From Paracoccus methylovorus (GTDB taxonomy: Bacteria > Pseudomonadota > Alphaproteobacteria > Rhodobacterales > Rhodobacteraceae): a stretch of 64,000 nt of DNA. The DNA is taken from contig NZ_CP070371.1 in the NCBI RefSeq assembly GCF_016919705.1, forward strand, positions 649,501-713,500, read 5' to 3'. Position numbers and translations under genes: made by a program. Position 1 is the first letter of the stretch; the number at the start of each line of letters is the position of its first letter. Shown here one piece after another: positions 19,899-29,435 of the stretch. The notes under the pieces were generated by a model. It made no database searches. It saw only the letters and a program-made list of their open reading frames with translations, and was not told where the DNA came from.

Positions 19899-20207
19899 AT
19901 GCAAGACAATCTGGCCGAACGGATCGCCGCAGATCCGAATTATCAACTACTGAAAGCGAAACGATCCCGCTTTGGCTGGATCCTGACCATTGCGATGCTT
20001 GTCGTTTATTACGGCTATATCCTGATGATCGCTTTCGACAAGGAACTGCTCGCCACCCGGATCGGTGACGGTGTCATGACCTGGGGCATCCCGCTGGGCT
20101 TTGGCGTGATCGTCTTTACCATCATCATCACCGGCATCTATGTGCGCCGCGCGAACGGCGAGTTCGACGAACTCAGCGAGAAAATCCGGCGGGAGGCGCT
20201 GAAATGA
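19899..20207 (+). CDS. DUF485 family small membrane protein (acetate permease partner)
   Basis: A 102-residue protein with two membrane segments (about 30-52 and 64-86). DUF485 proteins such as YjcH are encoded next to actP in nearly all acetate uptake loci, and their role is unproven. The ATG at 19899 has GGAGG upstream. It overlaps actP by ATGA at 20204-20207. Confidence 0.92.
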   Translation: MQDNLAERIAADPNYQLLKAKRSRFGWILTIAMLVVYYGYILMIAFDKELLATRIGDGVMTWGIPLGFGVIVFTIIITGIYVRRANGEFDELSEKIRREALK

Positions 20208-21919
20208 ACCACAATATCCTGCGCAAGGGCCTGTTGGCCGCACTTCTGGCGATGCCGGGTGCAGCCATGGCGGCCGATGTCATCCAGGGGGCCGAGAAAC
20301 AACCGACGAACTGGACCGCCATTGTCATGTTCGGTGTTTTCGTCCTTGGCACGCTTTACATCACCAAATGGGCCGCCTCCAAGACGAAGTCGGCTGCGGA
20401 TTTCTATACCGCAGGCGGCGGCATCACCGGTTTTCAGAACGGTCTTGCCATCGCCGGAGATTATATGTCGGCTGCCTCTTTCCTGGGGATTTCGGCGGCG
20501 GTCATGATCTCGGGCTATGACGGGCTGATCTATTCGATCGGCTTTCTTGTCGGCTGGCCGATCCTGACCTTCCTGATGGCCGAGCGGCTGCGCAACCTCG
20601 GCCGGTTTACCTTTGCCGATGTGGCGGCTTTCCGTTTCGCCCAGACTCCGGTCCGCATCTTTGCGGCTTCGGGAACGCTGGTCGTTGTGGCCTTCTACCT
20701 GATCGCGCAGATGGTGGGCGCCGGCTCGCTGATCCAGCTTCTGTTCGGGCTGGATTACTGGATCGCCGTGGTGATCGTCGGCGCGCTGATGATGGTCTAT
20801 GTCCTGTTCGGCGGCATGACCGCCACCACCTGGGTGCAGATCATCAAGGCCTGCCTGCTGCTGGGCGGCGCCACCTTCATGTCCTTCATGGTGATGTGGC
20901 ACTATGGCTTCAGCCCCGAGAGGATGTTTGCCGATGCCACGCGCGTGAAGGCCGAGATTGCCACTGCCGGTGGCGCCACCGCCGAAGAAGCGGCCGTGGC
21001 TGGTCAGTTGATCATGGGACCGGGCACTTTCATCAAGGACCCGATCTCGGCAATCAGCTTCGGTATGGCGCTGATGTTCGGCACCGCCGGCCTGCCGCAT
21101 ATCCTCATGCGCTTTTTCACCGTGCCTAGCGCCAAGGAAGCGCGCAAATCGGTGATGTGGGCGACTGGCTGGATCGGCTACTTCTACCTTCTGACCTTCA
21201 TCATCGGCTTTGGTGCCATCACCTTCGTGCTGACCAATCCCGAGTTTCTCGACGGGTCGGGTGGTCTGATCGGCGGCAGCAACATGGCGGCTGTGCATCT
21301 GGCCCATGCGGTCGGCGGCAATATCTTCCTGGGCTTCATCTCGGCCGTGGCCTTTGCCACCATCCTTGCGGTGGTTGCCGGGCTGACACTCTCGGGTGCC
21401 TCGGCGGTCAGCCATGACCTGTATGCGACCGTCATCAAGGACGGCAACCCGCCTCCCGGCAGTGAACTGCGCGTCTCGCGGATCACCACCATCGGGCTGG
21501 GCATTGTCGCGGTCGTGCTGGGCATTGCGTTCAAAAACCAGAACATCGCCTTCATGGTGTCGCTGGCTTTCGCGGTGGCTGCCTCGGCGAACTTCCCGGT
21601 GCTGTTCATGTCGGTGCTGTGGAAGGACTGCACAACGCGCGGCGCAGTGGTCGGTGGCTTCCTGGGACTGATTTCCTCGGTCGTGCTGACGGTGCTGTCG
21701 CCCTCGGTCTGGGAAGCGACGCTGGGCAATCCTGCCGGATCGGCGCCCTTCCCCTATACCTCGCCGGCGCTGTTCTCGATGACGTTGGCCTTCCTGGGCA
21801 TCTGGCTCGTGTCCAAGATGGACAATGGCCAGCGGGCGCGTATCGACCGGGCTGGTTTCCCGGCTCAACAGGTCCGGTCGGAAACCGGGATCGGCGCTTC
21901 GCAAGCTTCGTCGCACTGA
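20204..21919 (+). CDS. actP: Cation/acetate symporter ActP
   Basis: A 571-residue sodium:solute symporter (SSS) family protein with a possible cleaved N-terminal segment (MAADVIQG) and about 13 membrane helices. Characteristic segments are [33 protein letters not shown] and [17 protein letters not shown]. It imports acetate and other short acids for Acs. A GC-rich terminator hairpin follows. Confidence 0.95.
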   Translation: MNHNILRKGLLAALLAMPGAAMAADVIQGAEKQPTNWTAIVMFGVFVLGTLYITKWAASKTKSAADFYTAGGGITGFQNGLAIAGDYMSAASFLGISAAVMISGYDGLIYSIGFLVGWPILTFLMAERLRNLGRFTFADVAAFRFAQTPVRIFAASGTLVVVAFYLIAQMVGAGSLIQLLFGLDYWIAVVIVGALMMVYVLFGGMTATTWVQIIKACLLLGGATFMSFMVMWHYGFSPERMFADATRVKAEIATAGGATAEEAAVAGQLIMGPGTFIKDPISAISFGMALMFGTAGLPHILMRFFTVPSAKEARKSVMWATGWIGYFYLLTFIIGFGAITFVLTNPEFLDGSGGLIGGSNMAAVHLAHAVGGNIFLGFISAVAFATILAVVAGLTLSGASAVSHDLYATVIKDGNPPPGSELRVSRITTIGLGIVAVVLGIAFKNQNIAFMVSLAFAVAASANFPVLFMSVLWKDCTTRGAVVGGFLGLISSVVLTVLSPSVWEATLGNPAGSAPFPYTSPALFSMTLAFLGIWLVSKMDNGQRARIDRAGFPAQQVRSETGIGASQASSH

Positions 21920-21926
21920 AAATGCC

Positions 21927-21950
21927 GGCCCGTCCCCCTTGGGGCGGGCC
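21927..21950 (+). terminator. terminator after actP
   Basis: GGCCCGTCCCC / GGGGCGGGCC stem with a short CTT loop and one bulged base, 8 bases after the actP stop, followed by ATCTTCGTT. Confidence 0.7.
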
Positions 21951-22007
21951 ATCTTCGTTCCGGATCGGGCCTTGTCCAGTTCCGGTGTCCGGTTTTCGGA
22001 GGGGGGA

Positions 22008-22379
22008 ATGGCCCATATCCTGATCGTCGAGGACGAGGACAATATCGCCGCCGCGTTGGAGTTCCTGCTGGCAAGGGCCGGCCACAGCTACAAGCGGCTC
22101 ACTGGTGGCGATGGCGCACTGGACGAGGTTCGCGCCAACCGGCCGGATCTGGTGCTTCTGGACATCATGCTGCCCGATATTTCGGGCTATGAGATTGTCC
22201 AGGCGATGCGTGCCGACCCAACTATGCGCGATGTGCGCGTGTTGCTGATGACCGCCCGCGGTTCGGTGGTCGAACGCCGCAAGGGATTGGCGCTCGGCGC
22301 CGACGGCTTCATCGCCAAACCGTTCGAACTGTCGGAATTGCGTGCCGAGATGGCGCGGCTGTTGGGTGGGGTCAACTGA
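22008..22379 (+). CDS. Stand-alone response regulator receiver domain
   Basis: A 123-residue single REC domain (CheY/DivK-like) with no output domain. Acidic pocket E8-D9, phospho-acceptor D52 (LVLLDIMLP), T82 and K104 (AKPFE) are all present. The start at 22008 has a strong GGAGGGGGG site. No histidine kinase is encoded in the window. Its position between acetate uptake and pta-ackA invites the thought that it senses acetyl-phosphate, which is inference only. Confidence 0.9.
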   Translation: MAHILIVEDEDNIAAALEFLLARAGHSYKRLTGGDGALDEVRANRPDLVLLDIMLPDISGYEIVQAMRADPTMRDVRVLLMTARGSVVERRKGLALGADGFIAKPFELSELRAEMARLLGGVN

Positions 22380-22432
22380 CCCCCGACCCTCTGGCGGAAC
22401 TGTCGCCGCAGACCCACATTCCCGCGACGTTC

Positions 22433-22453
22433 CCCGGCAAGAGCCGGGATTTT
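22433..22453 (+). terminator. terminator after the receiver-domain gene
   Basis: CCCGGC (22433-22438), loop AAGA, GCCGGG (22443-22448), then ATTTTGC. Confidence 0.7.
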
Positions 22454-22518
22454 GCTTGTCTCTTGCCGGTATATCGGGATTTTCAAAGTCGGATACGCGC
22501 CAGAATGGAAGGTGACCG

Positions 22519-23445
22519 ATGACTGACGCCTATCAAGCCATGATCGACCGCTGTGCCGGGCTGCCGCCTTTGCGCACCGCCGTGGTCCATCCGGTGCGCC
22601 ACACCGTTTTCGAGGCCGTGAACGATGCGCGCATGTCGGGTTTGATCGAGCCGGTGCTGATCGGACCGGCCGGCCGCATCGCGGCGGCGCTGGCCGAGGC
22701 GGGGCTGGCCGCCGAGGATTTCGAGATCGTCGATGCCGAACACAGCCATGCCGCTGCCGCCCGCGCCGCCGCCATGGCGGGTATCGGGCAGGTCGGTGCG
22801 ATCATGAAGGGCTCGCTGCATTCCGACGAATTGCTGGGTGCGGTGATCGACCCTGCCGCCGGGCTGCGCACCGAGCGGCGCATCAGCCATGCCTTCCTGA
22901 TGCTGACCAATGATTATCCCCGGCCTTTCATCATCACAGATGCGGCGGTGAACATCGCCCCCGACCTTTCGGTCAAGGCGGATATCCTGTGCAACGCCAT
23001 CGCGCTTTGGCGTGCGCTCTGGGGTCCGGCGCGGCCTAATGTCGCCATCCTGGCCGCGGTTGAGACAGTCAACCCCAGGATGCAAGCGACGCTGGATGCC
23101 GCCGCCCTGTGCAAGATGGCAGATCGCGGCCAGATCGCCGATGCGGTGCTGGACGGTCCGCTGGCCTTCGACAACGCGGTCAGCCTTGCCGCCGCCCAGG
23201 AAAAAGGCATCGTCTCGGCGGTGGGCGGTCAGGCCGAGATCCTGCTGGTCCCGGATATCGAATCGGGCAATATGCTGGCCAAGCAGCTTATTTTCATGGG
23301 CGGCGCGGATGCGGCGGGGATCGTGTTGGGCGCACGAGTGCCGATCATGCTGACCAGCCGGGCCGATTCCGTGCGCGCCCGGATGCTTTCCACCGCGCTG
23401 GCCGTGCTGATGGCCGAGGCGCGGCGACTGGGGCAGATCAAATGA
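22519..23445 (+). CDS. Phosphate acetyl/butyryltransferase
   Basis: A 308-residue member of the PTA/PTB family, of the short form without extra N-terminal domains. It exchanges CoA and phosphate on acetyl-CoA (or butyryl-CoA). Family segments include GLRTERRISHAF, ITDAAVNIAPDLSVKADI and IESGNMLAKQLIFMGGADAAG. Overlap with ackA (ATGA at 23442-23445) points to acetyl-CoA to acetate conversion with ATP gain, or the reverse. The short form leaves substrate preference (acetyl or butyryl) open. Confidence 0.88.
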   Translation: MTDAYQAMIDRCAGLPPLRTAVVHPVRHTVFEAVNDARMSGLIEPVLIGPAGRIAAALAEAGLAAEDFEIVDAEHSHAAAARAAAMAGIGQVGAIMKGSLHSDELLGAVIDPAAGLRTERRISHAFLMLTNDYPRPFIITDAAVNIAPDLSVKADILCNAIALWRALWGPARPNVAILAAVETVNPRMQATLDAAALCKMADRGQIADAVLDGPLAFDNAVSLAAAQEKGIVSAVGGQAEILLVPDIESGNMLAKQLIFMGGADAAGIVLGARVPIMLTSRADSVRARMLSTALAVLMAEARRLGQIK

Positions 23446-24557
23446 TCCCGGCGATCCTGACCCTGAATGCAGGTTCCTCCAGTCTCAAGTTCCGCGTCTT
23501 TGCGCGCAAGGGGTTGGCACTGCTGGCGCGCGGCGCGGTCAGCCGCATCGGCGCGGATGCCGAACTGGCGGCGAGGCTGAGCGGCGCGCCCGAATCCCGC
23601 AGCCCCCTTGCCGCAGGCGGCGATCACAGCGCGGCGATGCAGGCGGTGCTGGATTTCATCGATGCAAATGACGACGGCTGGCGGATCGAGGCGGTGGCGC
23701 ATCGCATCGTGCATGGCGGCACACGCTATACCCGCTCGACCCCGGTGACGCCGCAGGTGCTGGCGGATTTGCGGGAATTGATCCCGCTTGCGCCCCTGCA
23801 TCAGCCGCATGGGCTGGCAGCGATTACTGCCGCGCGCCGGCTGGTGGGGGACGACGTGCCGAACCTCGCTTGTTTCGACACCGCCTTTCATGCCGGGCGC
23901 GATGCGCTGTTTACCCATTTTGCCCTGCCCGAGCCGATGTTCGAACAGGGCATCCGCCGCTATGGCTTTCACGGTTTGTCCTATCAGTGGTTGGCGCAGG
24001 TGTTGGCGCGCGACCATCCCGATCTGCATCAGGGCCGGGTTGTTGCCGCGCATCTGGGCAATGGTGCCAGCCTGTGTGCCATGCGCGGGGGGCGCAGTAT
24101 CGATACCACCATGGGCATGACCGCGGTGGACGGCATTCCCATGGGCACGCGCTCGGGTGCTGTTGATCCCGGCGCCATTCTGCTGATGCAGCGCAGTTTC
24201 GGTATGACCCCCGAGGAGATCGAGGATCTGATCTATAACCGCTCGGGCCTTATGGGCATGTCGGGCAAGTCGAACGATGTCGCGGCGCTTTTGGCCGATG
24301 ACTCCCGCCAATCGCGTTTCGCGCTGGATTTCTTTGCGTTGAAATGCGCGCAGGCGGCGGCGACCATGGCGGTCTCATTGGGGGGGATCGACGCGATGAT
24401 CTTTACCGGCGGCATCGGCGAAAATGCGGCCCCGGTGCGCAATGCGATCTTGCGCCACATGGCTATGCTGGGTGATTTCGCCACTTTGGTCATCCCGGCG
24501 AATGAAGAGCGGATGATGGCGATGGAGGCGGCGGCGCTGCTTGCGCCCCAGGATTGA
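23442..24557 (+). CDS. ackA: Acetate kinase
   Basis: A 371-residue ASKHA-fold kinase that interconverts acetyl-phosphate and acetate with ADP/ATP. Motifs: N-terminal LTLNAGSSSLKFRVF, HRIVHGG, FDTAFH, GFHGLSYQW, AHLGNGASLCAM and FTGGIGENA. The start at 23442 overlaps the phosphotransacetylase stop. It ends only 14 bases before the convergent phaC stop. Confidence 0.95.
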   Translation: MIPAILTLNAGSSSLKFRVFARKGLALLARGAVSRIGADAELAARLSGAPESRSPLAAGGDHSAAMQAVLDFIDANDDGWRIEAVAHRIVHGGTRYTRSTPVTPQVLADLRELIPLAPLHQPHGLAAITAARRLVGDDVPNLACFDTAFHAGRDALFTHFALPEPMFEQGIRRYGFHGLSYQWLAQVLARDHPDLHQGRVVAAHLGNGASLCAMRGGRSIDTTMGMTAVDGIPMGTRSGAVDPGAILLMQRSFGMTPEEIEDLIYNRSGLMGMSGKSNDVAALLADDSRQSRFALDFFALKCAQAAATMAVSLGGIDAMIFTGGIGENAAPVRNAILRHMAMLGDFATLVIPANEERMMAMEAAALLAPQD

Positions 24558-24571
24558 CCCCGCGCCGGCAT

Positions 24572-26329
24572 CTATCTTTGCCGGACATAGCTGCCCGGCG
24601 CATCCCCCAGCGGCGGATAGCCTGCTGCCGCCGCACCCATATCGGGTGGTGCCTGCCGCTTCTTTGTGGAGTGGTGCGCCAGCCAATCGGTCCAGGCCGT
24701 CCACCATGAGCCCGAATGCATGGCGGCAGCCTGTGCCCAATCCTCGGGGTAAAGATAAGCGCCGTTCCGTCGCCTTGTGGCGATGCGGTAATGGCTGCCG
24801 GGTTGCGCCGGGTCATGGATGATGCCCGCCAGATGGTCCCTGTCCGCCAGCACAAAGGTCAGTTCGGCATCGCAAAGACAGTGCAGCCGATAGACCGACG
24901 ACCATGGGGTGACATAATCGTCCTCGGTCCCGACAGCAAAGATCGGCGCGCGGATATTGCGCAGCGCCACGGGTCTGCCCTCGGCCAGCAACCGGTCGCT
25001 GGCCAGCGCATTTTCCAGATAGAGGCGGCGCAGGTATTCGCCTTGCATGCGATAGGGCATGCGGGTCGAATCGGCGCTCCAGGCGGCGATGTCGGTCATA
25101 GGCTCGCGTTCGCCCAGCAGATAGGCGCGCACCATGCGGGACCACACCAGATCGTTTGAGCGCACAAAGCGGAACGCGCCCAGCATCTGGTCGGCCGTCA
25201 GGTAACCGCGCTGCCACATCACGCTTTCCAGCCTGTGCAACTGGTCGTGGTCGATGAACAGCGCCAGATCCCCCGGCTCGGTGAAATCCGTCTGCGCCGC
25301 CAAAAGCGAGACAGTGGCCAGCCGGTTGTCCCGTGCCCCGGCCATGGCTGCCGCCGCGATGGCCAGCAGCGTGCCGCCCAGACAATAACCCGCCGCATGG
25401 ATGCGCTGCCCCGGCAGAACGGCCGAGATCGCATCCACCGCCGCCATGATCCCAAGGTTACGGTAATCGTCCAGCGTCAGGTCGCGGTCCTCGGCGGTCG
25501 GATTGCGCCAGGACAGGCAAAACACCGTATGTCCGGCCTGAACCAGATGGCGGACCAGCGAGTTTTCCGGCGACAGGTCCAGCACATAATATTTCATGAT
25601 CCATGCCGGGACCAACAGCACCGGTTCGGCCAGCACCGTTTCGGTTGCGGGGGCATATTGGATCAGCTCGATCAGGTGATTGCGAAATACCACCTTGCCC
25701 GGGGTCGTGGCGACCTCATGGCCGGGACGGAACCGCTCGGCCCCGACGGGGGGCCTGTTGGCGGCAAGATGCGCCATGTCCTCGAACCAGTTGCGTAGCC
25801 CGACGAGGTGGCTTAGCCCGCCGGTTTCGATGCTGCGGACGATAACCTCGGGATTGGTCAGGGGCAGGGTTGCCGGCGATACCATGTCCAGCCATTGCTG
25901 GGCCGTCGCCGACAACAGGCTTTCATGATGCGGATCGACACCGGGCACGTCGCTGGTGGCCGCCTGCCACCATTGCTGCGCCAAAAGAAAGCCGTGCGCC
26001 CAGATGCTGAAGGGCGGATTTCGCCATGCCGGGTCCGCGAAACGCGGGTCCTGCGGAGTCGGCTGGGTCTTCGGCCCGACGGTAAGGGCCACGATCCGAG
26101 CCATGAGGTCCGCTGCGTCCTGCGTGGCCTTGCCGGCCAGCTCCATCCGCTTGCCCGGCGCGGCGGCCAGATGCGCGGACCAGTCGATCAGCGCCATGCC
26201 AAGCGCCAGGGGCGAGATGCCGGTACCCAATCCCGCAACAGTCGCTTCGCGCAACCGGTCGATGGCGCGATAGGGCGTGATATTGGTCCCTGTGGAACCG
26301 CTTTCGGGCAGGTTCGCTGTTTCCTTCAT
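24572..26329 (-). CDS. phaC: Class I poly(3-hydroxyalkanoate) synthase PhaC
   Basis: A 585-residue alpha/beta-hydrolase-fold synthase that polymerises 3-hydroxyacyl-CoA into storage polyester. The lipase-like box GYCLGG places the nucleophile at C316; the Asp of GTEDDYVTPW and the His of DRDHLAGIIH complete the triad. The C-terminus ends with the class I pattern GSWWTAWTDWL and YPPLGDAPGSYV. I start at 26329 (MKETANLPES); the frame stays open for about 150 bases upstream. No phasin, phaA or phaB gene is in the window. Confidence 0.93.
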   Translation of the reverse strand: MKETANLPESGSTGTNITPYRAIDRLREATVAGLGTGISPLALGMALIDWSAHLAAAPGKRMELAGKATQDAADLMARIVALTVGPKTQPTPQDPRFADPAWRNPPFSIWAHGFLLAQQWWQAATSDVPGVDPHHESLLSATAQQWLDMVSPATLPLTNPEVIVRSIETGGLSHLVGLRNWFEDMAHLAANRPPVGAERFRPGHEVATTPGKVVFRNHLIELIQYAPATETVLAEPVLLVPAWIMKYYVLDLSPENSLVRHLVQAGHTVFCLSWRNPTAEDRDLTLDDYRNLGIMAAVDAISAVLPGQRIHAAGYCLGGTLLAIAAAAMAGARDNRLATVSLLAAQTDFTEPGDLALFIDHDQLHRLESVMWQRGYLTADQMLGAFRFVRSNDLVWSRMVRAYLLGEREPMTDIAAWSADSTRMPYRMQGEYLRRLYLENALASDRLLAEGRPVALRNIRAPIFAVGTEDDYVTPWSSVYRLHCLCDAELTFVLADRDHLAGIIHDPAQPGSHYRIATRRRNGAYLYPEDWAQAAAMHSGSWWTAWTDWLAHHSTKKRQAPPDMGAAAAGYPPLGDAPGSYVRQR

Positions 26330-26710
26330 GGCGGCAGGTCCAGACAAGGAAAGGGGCTGGGCGGGCGTCACCACGCCCGGCAATTCATAGCATGGGCGCG
26401 GCAACAGCGTCGAGACGGCAGGACCACAGGTCGTTGAATGCGGGATTTGCCTCGCGCAGCGCAGGCATGCGCCGGCCAAGGGGCACTGACCGGGATGGGA
26501 TGGGCCGGGATGGGATGGGGTTGCGGTCGGCGGGCTCGGGCCAGACCAGTGTGCCGGGTCTTTCCAGCGTCATGGTATGCATCGGGGTTCCCCTTCCATC
26601 GCCGGCCTCAGGCTGAATATGTTGATGACAGGCCGGGGTTGCAAATGGGCGCGGCTAAAGGTCGCGGTGCTTTGGTCGGTCAAACCCGACTGGCGGGATC
26701 GGCCGCCCTT
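26330..26710. other. intergenic region between phaC and hmuV
   Basis: About 380 bases without a gene I can support. It should hold the leftward phaC promoter. A short open frame on the minus strand (26385-26582, 65 codons) exists but has no recognisable features. It contains the tandem repeat at 26491-26519. Confidence 0.5.
26491..26519. repeat. two-copy tandem repeat, 15-bp unit
   Basis: CGGGATGGGATGGG occurs at 26491-26504 and again at 26506-26519, one period of 15 bp, with internal GGGATG steps. It is G-rich on the plus strand with runs of three G. Confidence 0.8.
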
Positions 26711-27484
26711 TTATGCCGCCGCGTGCGGCAGCACCCAGATGCCGCTGTCGGGCACGGTATTGACCCGCAGGCGGCAGCCATAGGCGCCCGAAAGCGCCGC
26801 ATCGGTCAAAACCTCGTCAGGGCGGCCTTGGCAAAGCACGCGTCCCGCAGTCATCAGCACCAGCTTTTGCGCGAAAAGTGCGGTCAGGTTCAGGTCGTGC
26901 ATGACCGCAACCACGCCGCCGCCGCGCCGCGCATAATCGGCGGCCAGCCGCATGACCGTCAATTGATGGGCGATGTCGAGGCTACTGACCGGCTCGTCCA
27001 GCAACAGCCAATGCGGGCCGGCCTGATCCACGGGATGCCAGACCTGTGCCAGTACCCGCGCAAGCTGCACCCGTTGCTGTTCGCCGCCGGACAGCTCTTG
27101 ATAAAGCCGGCCGGAAAAGCCGGGCAGATCGACCGCCGCCAGTGCTGCAGGCACCAGAGCATCGGCACGCTCGCCCCGTGCCTCGACGCCGATGCGCACC
27201 ACCTCGGCCACGGTAAAGGGAAATGACAACGCCCCCGCCTGCGGCAGCACCCCCCGGCACTGCGCCAGTTCCTCGGGCGACATATCGGCGATGTCGCGGC
27301 CGTTCAGGGTGATGCGGCCACGGCAGGCAAGTTCGCCGGTCAGGCCGCGCATCAAGGTGGTCTTGCCCGAACCGTTCGGCCCGACGATGGCGGTGATCTC
27401 GCCCGCCCGCGCCTCGACCGAGACCTCATGCAGGATCTGCTTGCGGCCAAGACTGACCGAGATATCGGTGGCGATCAGGCTCAC
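26711..27484 (-). CDS. hmuV: Haemin ABC transporter ATP-binding protein HmuV
   Basis: A 257-residue ATPase with Walker A GPNGSGKTTLM, signature LSGGEQQRVQLAR, Walker B WLLLDEPVSSLDIAHQ and the H-loop VMHDLNLT. It energises haem import by HmuU. The likely start is GTG at 27484, overlapping the hmuU stop as GTGA; no ATG fits as well. Last gene of hmuSTUV. Confidence 0.93.
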   Translation of the reverse strand: MSLIATDISVSLGRKQILHEVSVEARAGEITAIVGPNGSGKTTLMRGLTGELACRGRITLNGRDIADMSPEELAQCRGVLPQAGALSFPFTVAEVVRIGVEARGERADALVPAALAAVDLPGFSGRLYQELSGGEQQRVQLARVLAQVWHPVDQAGPHWLLLDEPVSSLDIAHQLTVMRLAADYARRGGGVVAVMHDLNLTALFAQKLVLMTAGRVLCQGRPDEVLTDAALSGAYGCRLRVNTVPDSGIWVLPHAAA

Positions 27485-28560
27485 AGGTCCAGCACCCCTC
27501 GGTTGCGCAACAGGATCCACAGAAAGAACGGGCCGCCCATGATGGCGGTGACGATGCCGATCGGCAGTTCGGCCGGCGCGATGATCGTGCGGCTGACCAT
27601 GTCGGCCAGCAGCAGCGTGACCCCGCCCAAGAGCGCTGAGTTCACCAGCAGCCAGCGGTGATCGGGCCCGCTGGCCAGCCGCAACAGATGCGGCACCACG
27701 ATGCCGACAAAACCGATGCCGCCCGAAACCGCGACTGCAGCGCCGGTGGCGGCGGCAACGGTCAGGATGGCAAGGTTCTTGACCTTTTGCACCCGGATGC
27801 CGATATGGCCGGCCGCCGCCTCTCCCAAGGCAAGCGCGTTCAGGCCGCGCGCAAGCCAGGGGGCAAAGACCAGCGCCATCGCCATGATCGGCGCTCCGGC
27901 CAGCAGCTTGGGCCAGTTCGCCCCGGCGAGCGAGCCGAGCCCCCAAAAGGTCAGATCGCGCAGTTCCCGGTCATTGGCGCGTAAGATCACCACGCCGGAA
28001 AGCGCGCCCATGATCGCACCAAGGGCGATGCCCGCCAGCAGCATGGTTGCGACCGAGGTACGCCCACGTCGCGTGGCGATGCGGTAAAGCACCATGGTGG
28101 TCAGCCAGCCGCCGGCAAAGGCCGCAAATGGAACAAGATACCCACCGAATATCGCCGCAATTCCCGCCGGCAACGAGCCGCCCAGCACGATGGCCAGGAT
28201 CGCCCCAAGCGATGCGCCCGAACTGACGCCGACGATGCCCGGATCGGCCAGCGGATTGCGGAACAGGCCCTGCATCACTGCGCCCGAGACCGCCAGCGAC
28301 GCCCCGACAAAGATGCCCATCAGCACACGCGGCAGGCGGATATCCATCAGGACCACCCGGTCCTGCGCCGCAAGCTCTTGTCCCGTCAGCAGGTCCGCGA
28401 TTGCCCGCGTCAGCGAAGTCCCCGAGGCCCCCCAACCCAGCGACACCACAGCCATCCCGACCAGCAGCAGCGCCAGAAACAGGCAGAGGCGACGCGCAAG
28501 ATGGCTGCGATCACCCTCGATCCGTGCCGGCTGGCGGAGTTCGGGTGAAAGGGCCACCAT
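27481..28560 (-). CDS. hmuU: Haemin ABC transporter permease HmuU
   Basis: A 359-residue FecCD-family permease with about ten membrane segments. Family signatures include RLPRVLMGIFVGASLAVSGA, NPLADPGIVGVSSGA and GFVGIVVPHLLRL. It imports haem from HmuT into the cytoplasm. The ATG at 28560 overlaps the hmuT stop (TAATG). Confidence 0.95.
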   Translation of the reverse strand: MVALSPELRQPARIEGDRSHLARRLCLFLALLLVGMAVVSLGWGASGTSLTRAIADLLTGQELAAQDRVVLMDIRLPRVLMGIFVGASLAVSGAVMQGLFRNPLADPGIVGVSSGASLGAILAIVLGGSLPAGIAAIFGGYLVPFAAFAGGWLTTMVLYRIATRRGRTSVATMLLAGIALGAIMGALSGVVILRANDRELRDLTFWGLGSLAGANWPKLLAGAPIMAMALVFAPWLARGLNALALGEAAAGHIGIRVQKVKNLAILTVAAATGAAVAVSGGIGFVGIVVPHLLRLASGPDHRWLLVNSALLGGVTLLLADMVSRTIIAPAELPIGIVTAIMGGPFFLWILLRNRGVLDL

Positions 28561-29435
28561 TACCACCCTCCATAGATCAGGTCGTGCAGCTCGACCGCCG
28601 CCTCGCCGGTGCGAGGGCCAAAGCCCAAGAGCTTGAGCCCGTCCATGATTACCAGTGCGCCGCTGCGTCCTGCCGGGGTCTGCCCCAGCGCCGGCAGGGC
28701 CAGTATCGCCTGTTTCGTCTCGGTTTCGCTGTTGCCGCCGTTGGCCTCGGTGTCCGCCTGCTCGTCGCCGCGGCGCATCATCAGGATGACGTCGGGTGCC
28801 GCCTCGATCAGTGCCTCGTCGGTGATGGGCTTGTAGCCCCTGAGGCCCTGCATGGCGTTTTGCGCGCCGGCCAACGTGATGATGCCATCCGCCGCCGTGT
28901 CGGTTCCGGCTGCCAGGACGCGCCCGCCTTGCAGCGACAGGATGAACAGCACCGTCTTGGGCGTGCCCACCGCTGCCGCCCGGCTGGCCGCAGCATCCAG
29001 CTCGGCCGCCAGCTTTTCGTGCAGCGCGTGACCTTTGTCGGGTATGCCAAGCGCCGCGGCGACGGCATCGATCTTTTGCAGCACGCCTTGGGCGTCATAG
29101 CGTTCGTCGACGCTAACAAAGGGCAGGCCGGCCGATTTCAGTACGGCGACCGCCTCGGGCGGGCCGGCGCCCTCTTCGGCGATGATCAGATCGGGCGAAA
29201 CCGACAACACGCCTTCGGGCGAAAGCGCGCGGACATAGCCAACATCGGGCAGGGCATTGGCTTCGGGCGGCCAGTTCGAGGATGTGTCCCGTCCAATCAG
29301 CCGCGATTCTTCGCCCAAGGCATAGATGATCTCGGTCACCGAGCCGCCCAGCGACAGCACGCGCCGGGCCTCGGGGTAGGTTTCCGCACTGGCGGCGCCA
29401 GCCAGAAGGATCAAGGCAAGCGCCAGCCGTTTCAT
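28560..29435 (-). CDS. hmuT: Haemin-binding periplasmic protein HmuT
   Basis: A 291-residue class III substrate-binding protein with a signal peptide (cleavage near ASA-ETY) and a BtuF-like fold (RRVLSLGGSVTEIIYALG, LIGRDTSSNWP, LPDVGYVRALSPEGVLS). It passes haem to HmuUV. The start at 29435 overlaps hmuS by ATGA. Confidence 0.94.
   Translation of the reverse strand: MKRLALALILLAGAASAETYPEARRVLSLGGSVTEIIYALGEESRLIGRDTSSNWPPEANALPDVGYVRALSPEGVLSVSPDLIIAEEGAGPPEAVAVLKSAGLPFVSVDERYDAQGVLQKIDAVAAALGIPDKGHALHEKLAAELDAAASRAAAVGTPKTVLFILSLQGGRVLAAGTDTAADGIITLAGAQNAMQGLRGYKPITDEALIEAAPDVILMMRRGDEQADTEANGGNSETETKQAILALPALGQTPAGRSGALVIMDGLKLLGFGPRTGEAAVELHDLIYGGW

Noticed and set aside
20138..22042. 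634-codon open frame opposite actP
   Set aside because: Shadow; composition is His/Arg/Gln-rich, as expected for antisense of a GC-rich membrane protein gene.
26385..26582. 65-codon minus-strand frame upstream of phaC
   Set aside because: No family, Pro/Ser/Arg repetitive because of the tandem repeat; not a HemP-like protein despite the nearby haem genes.
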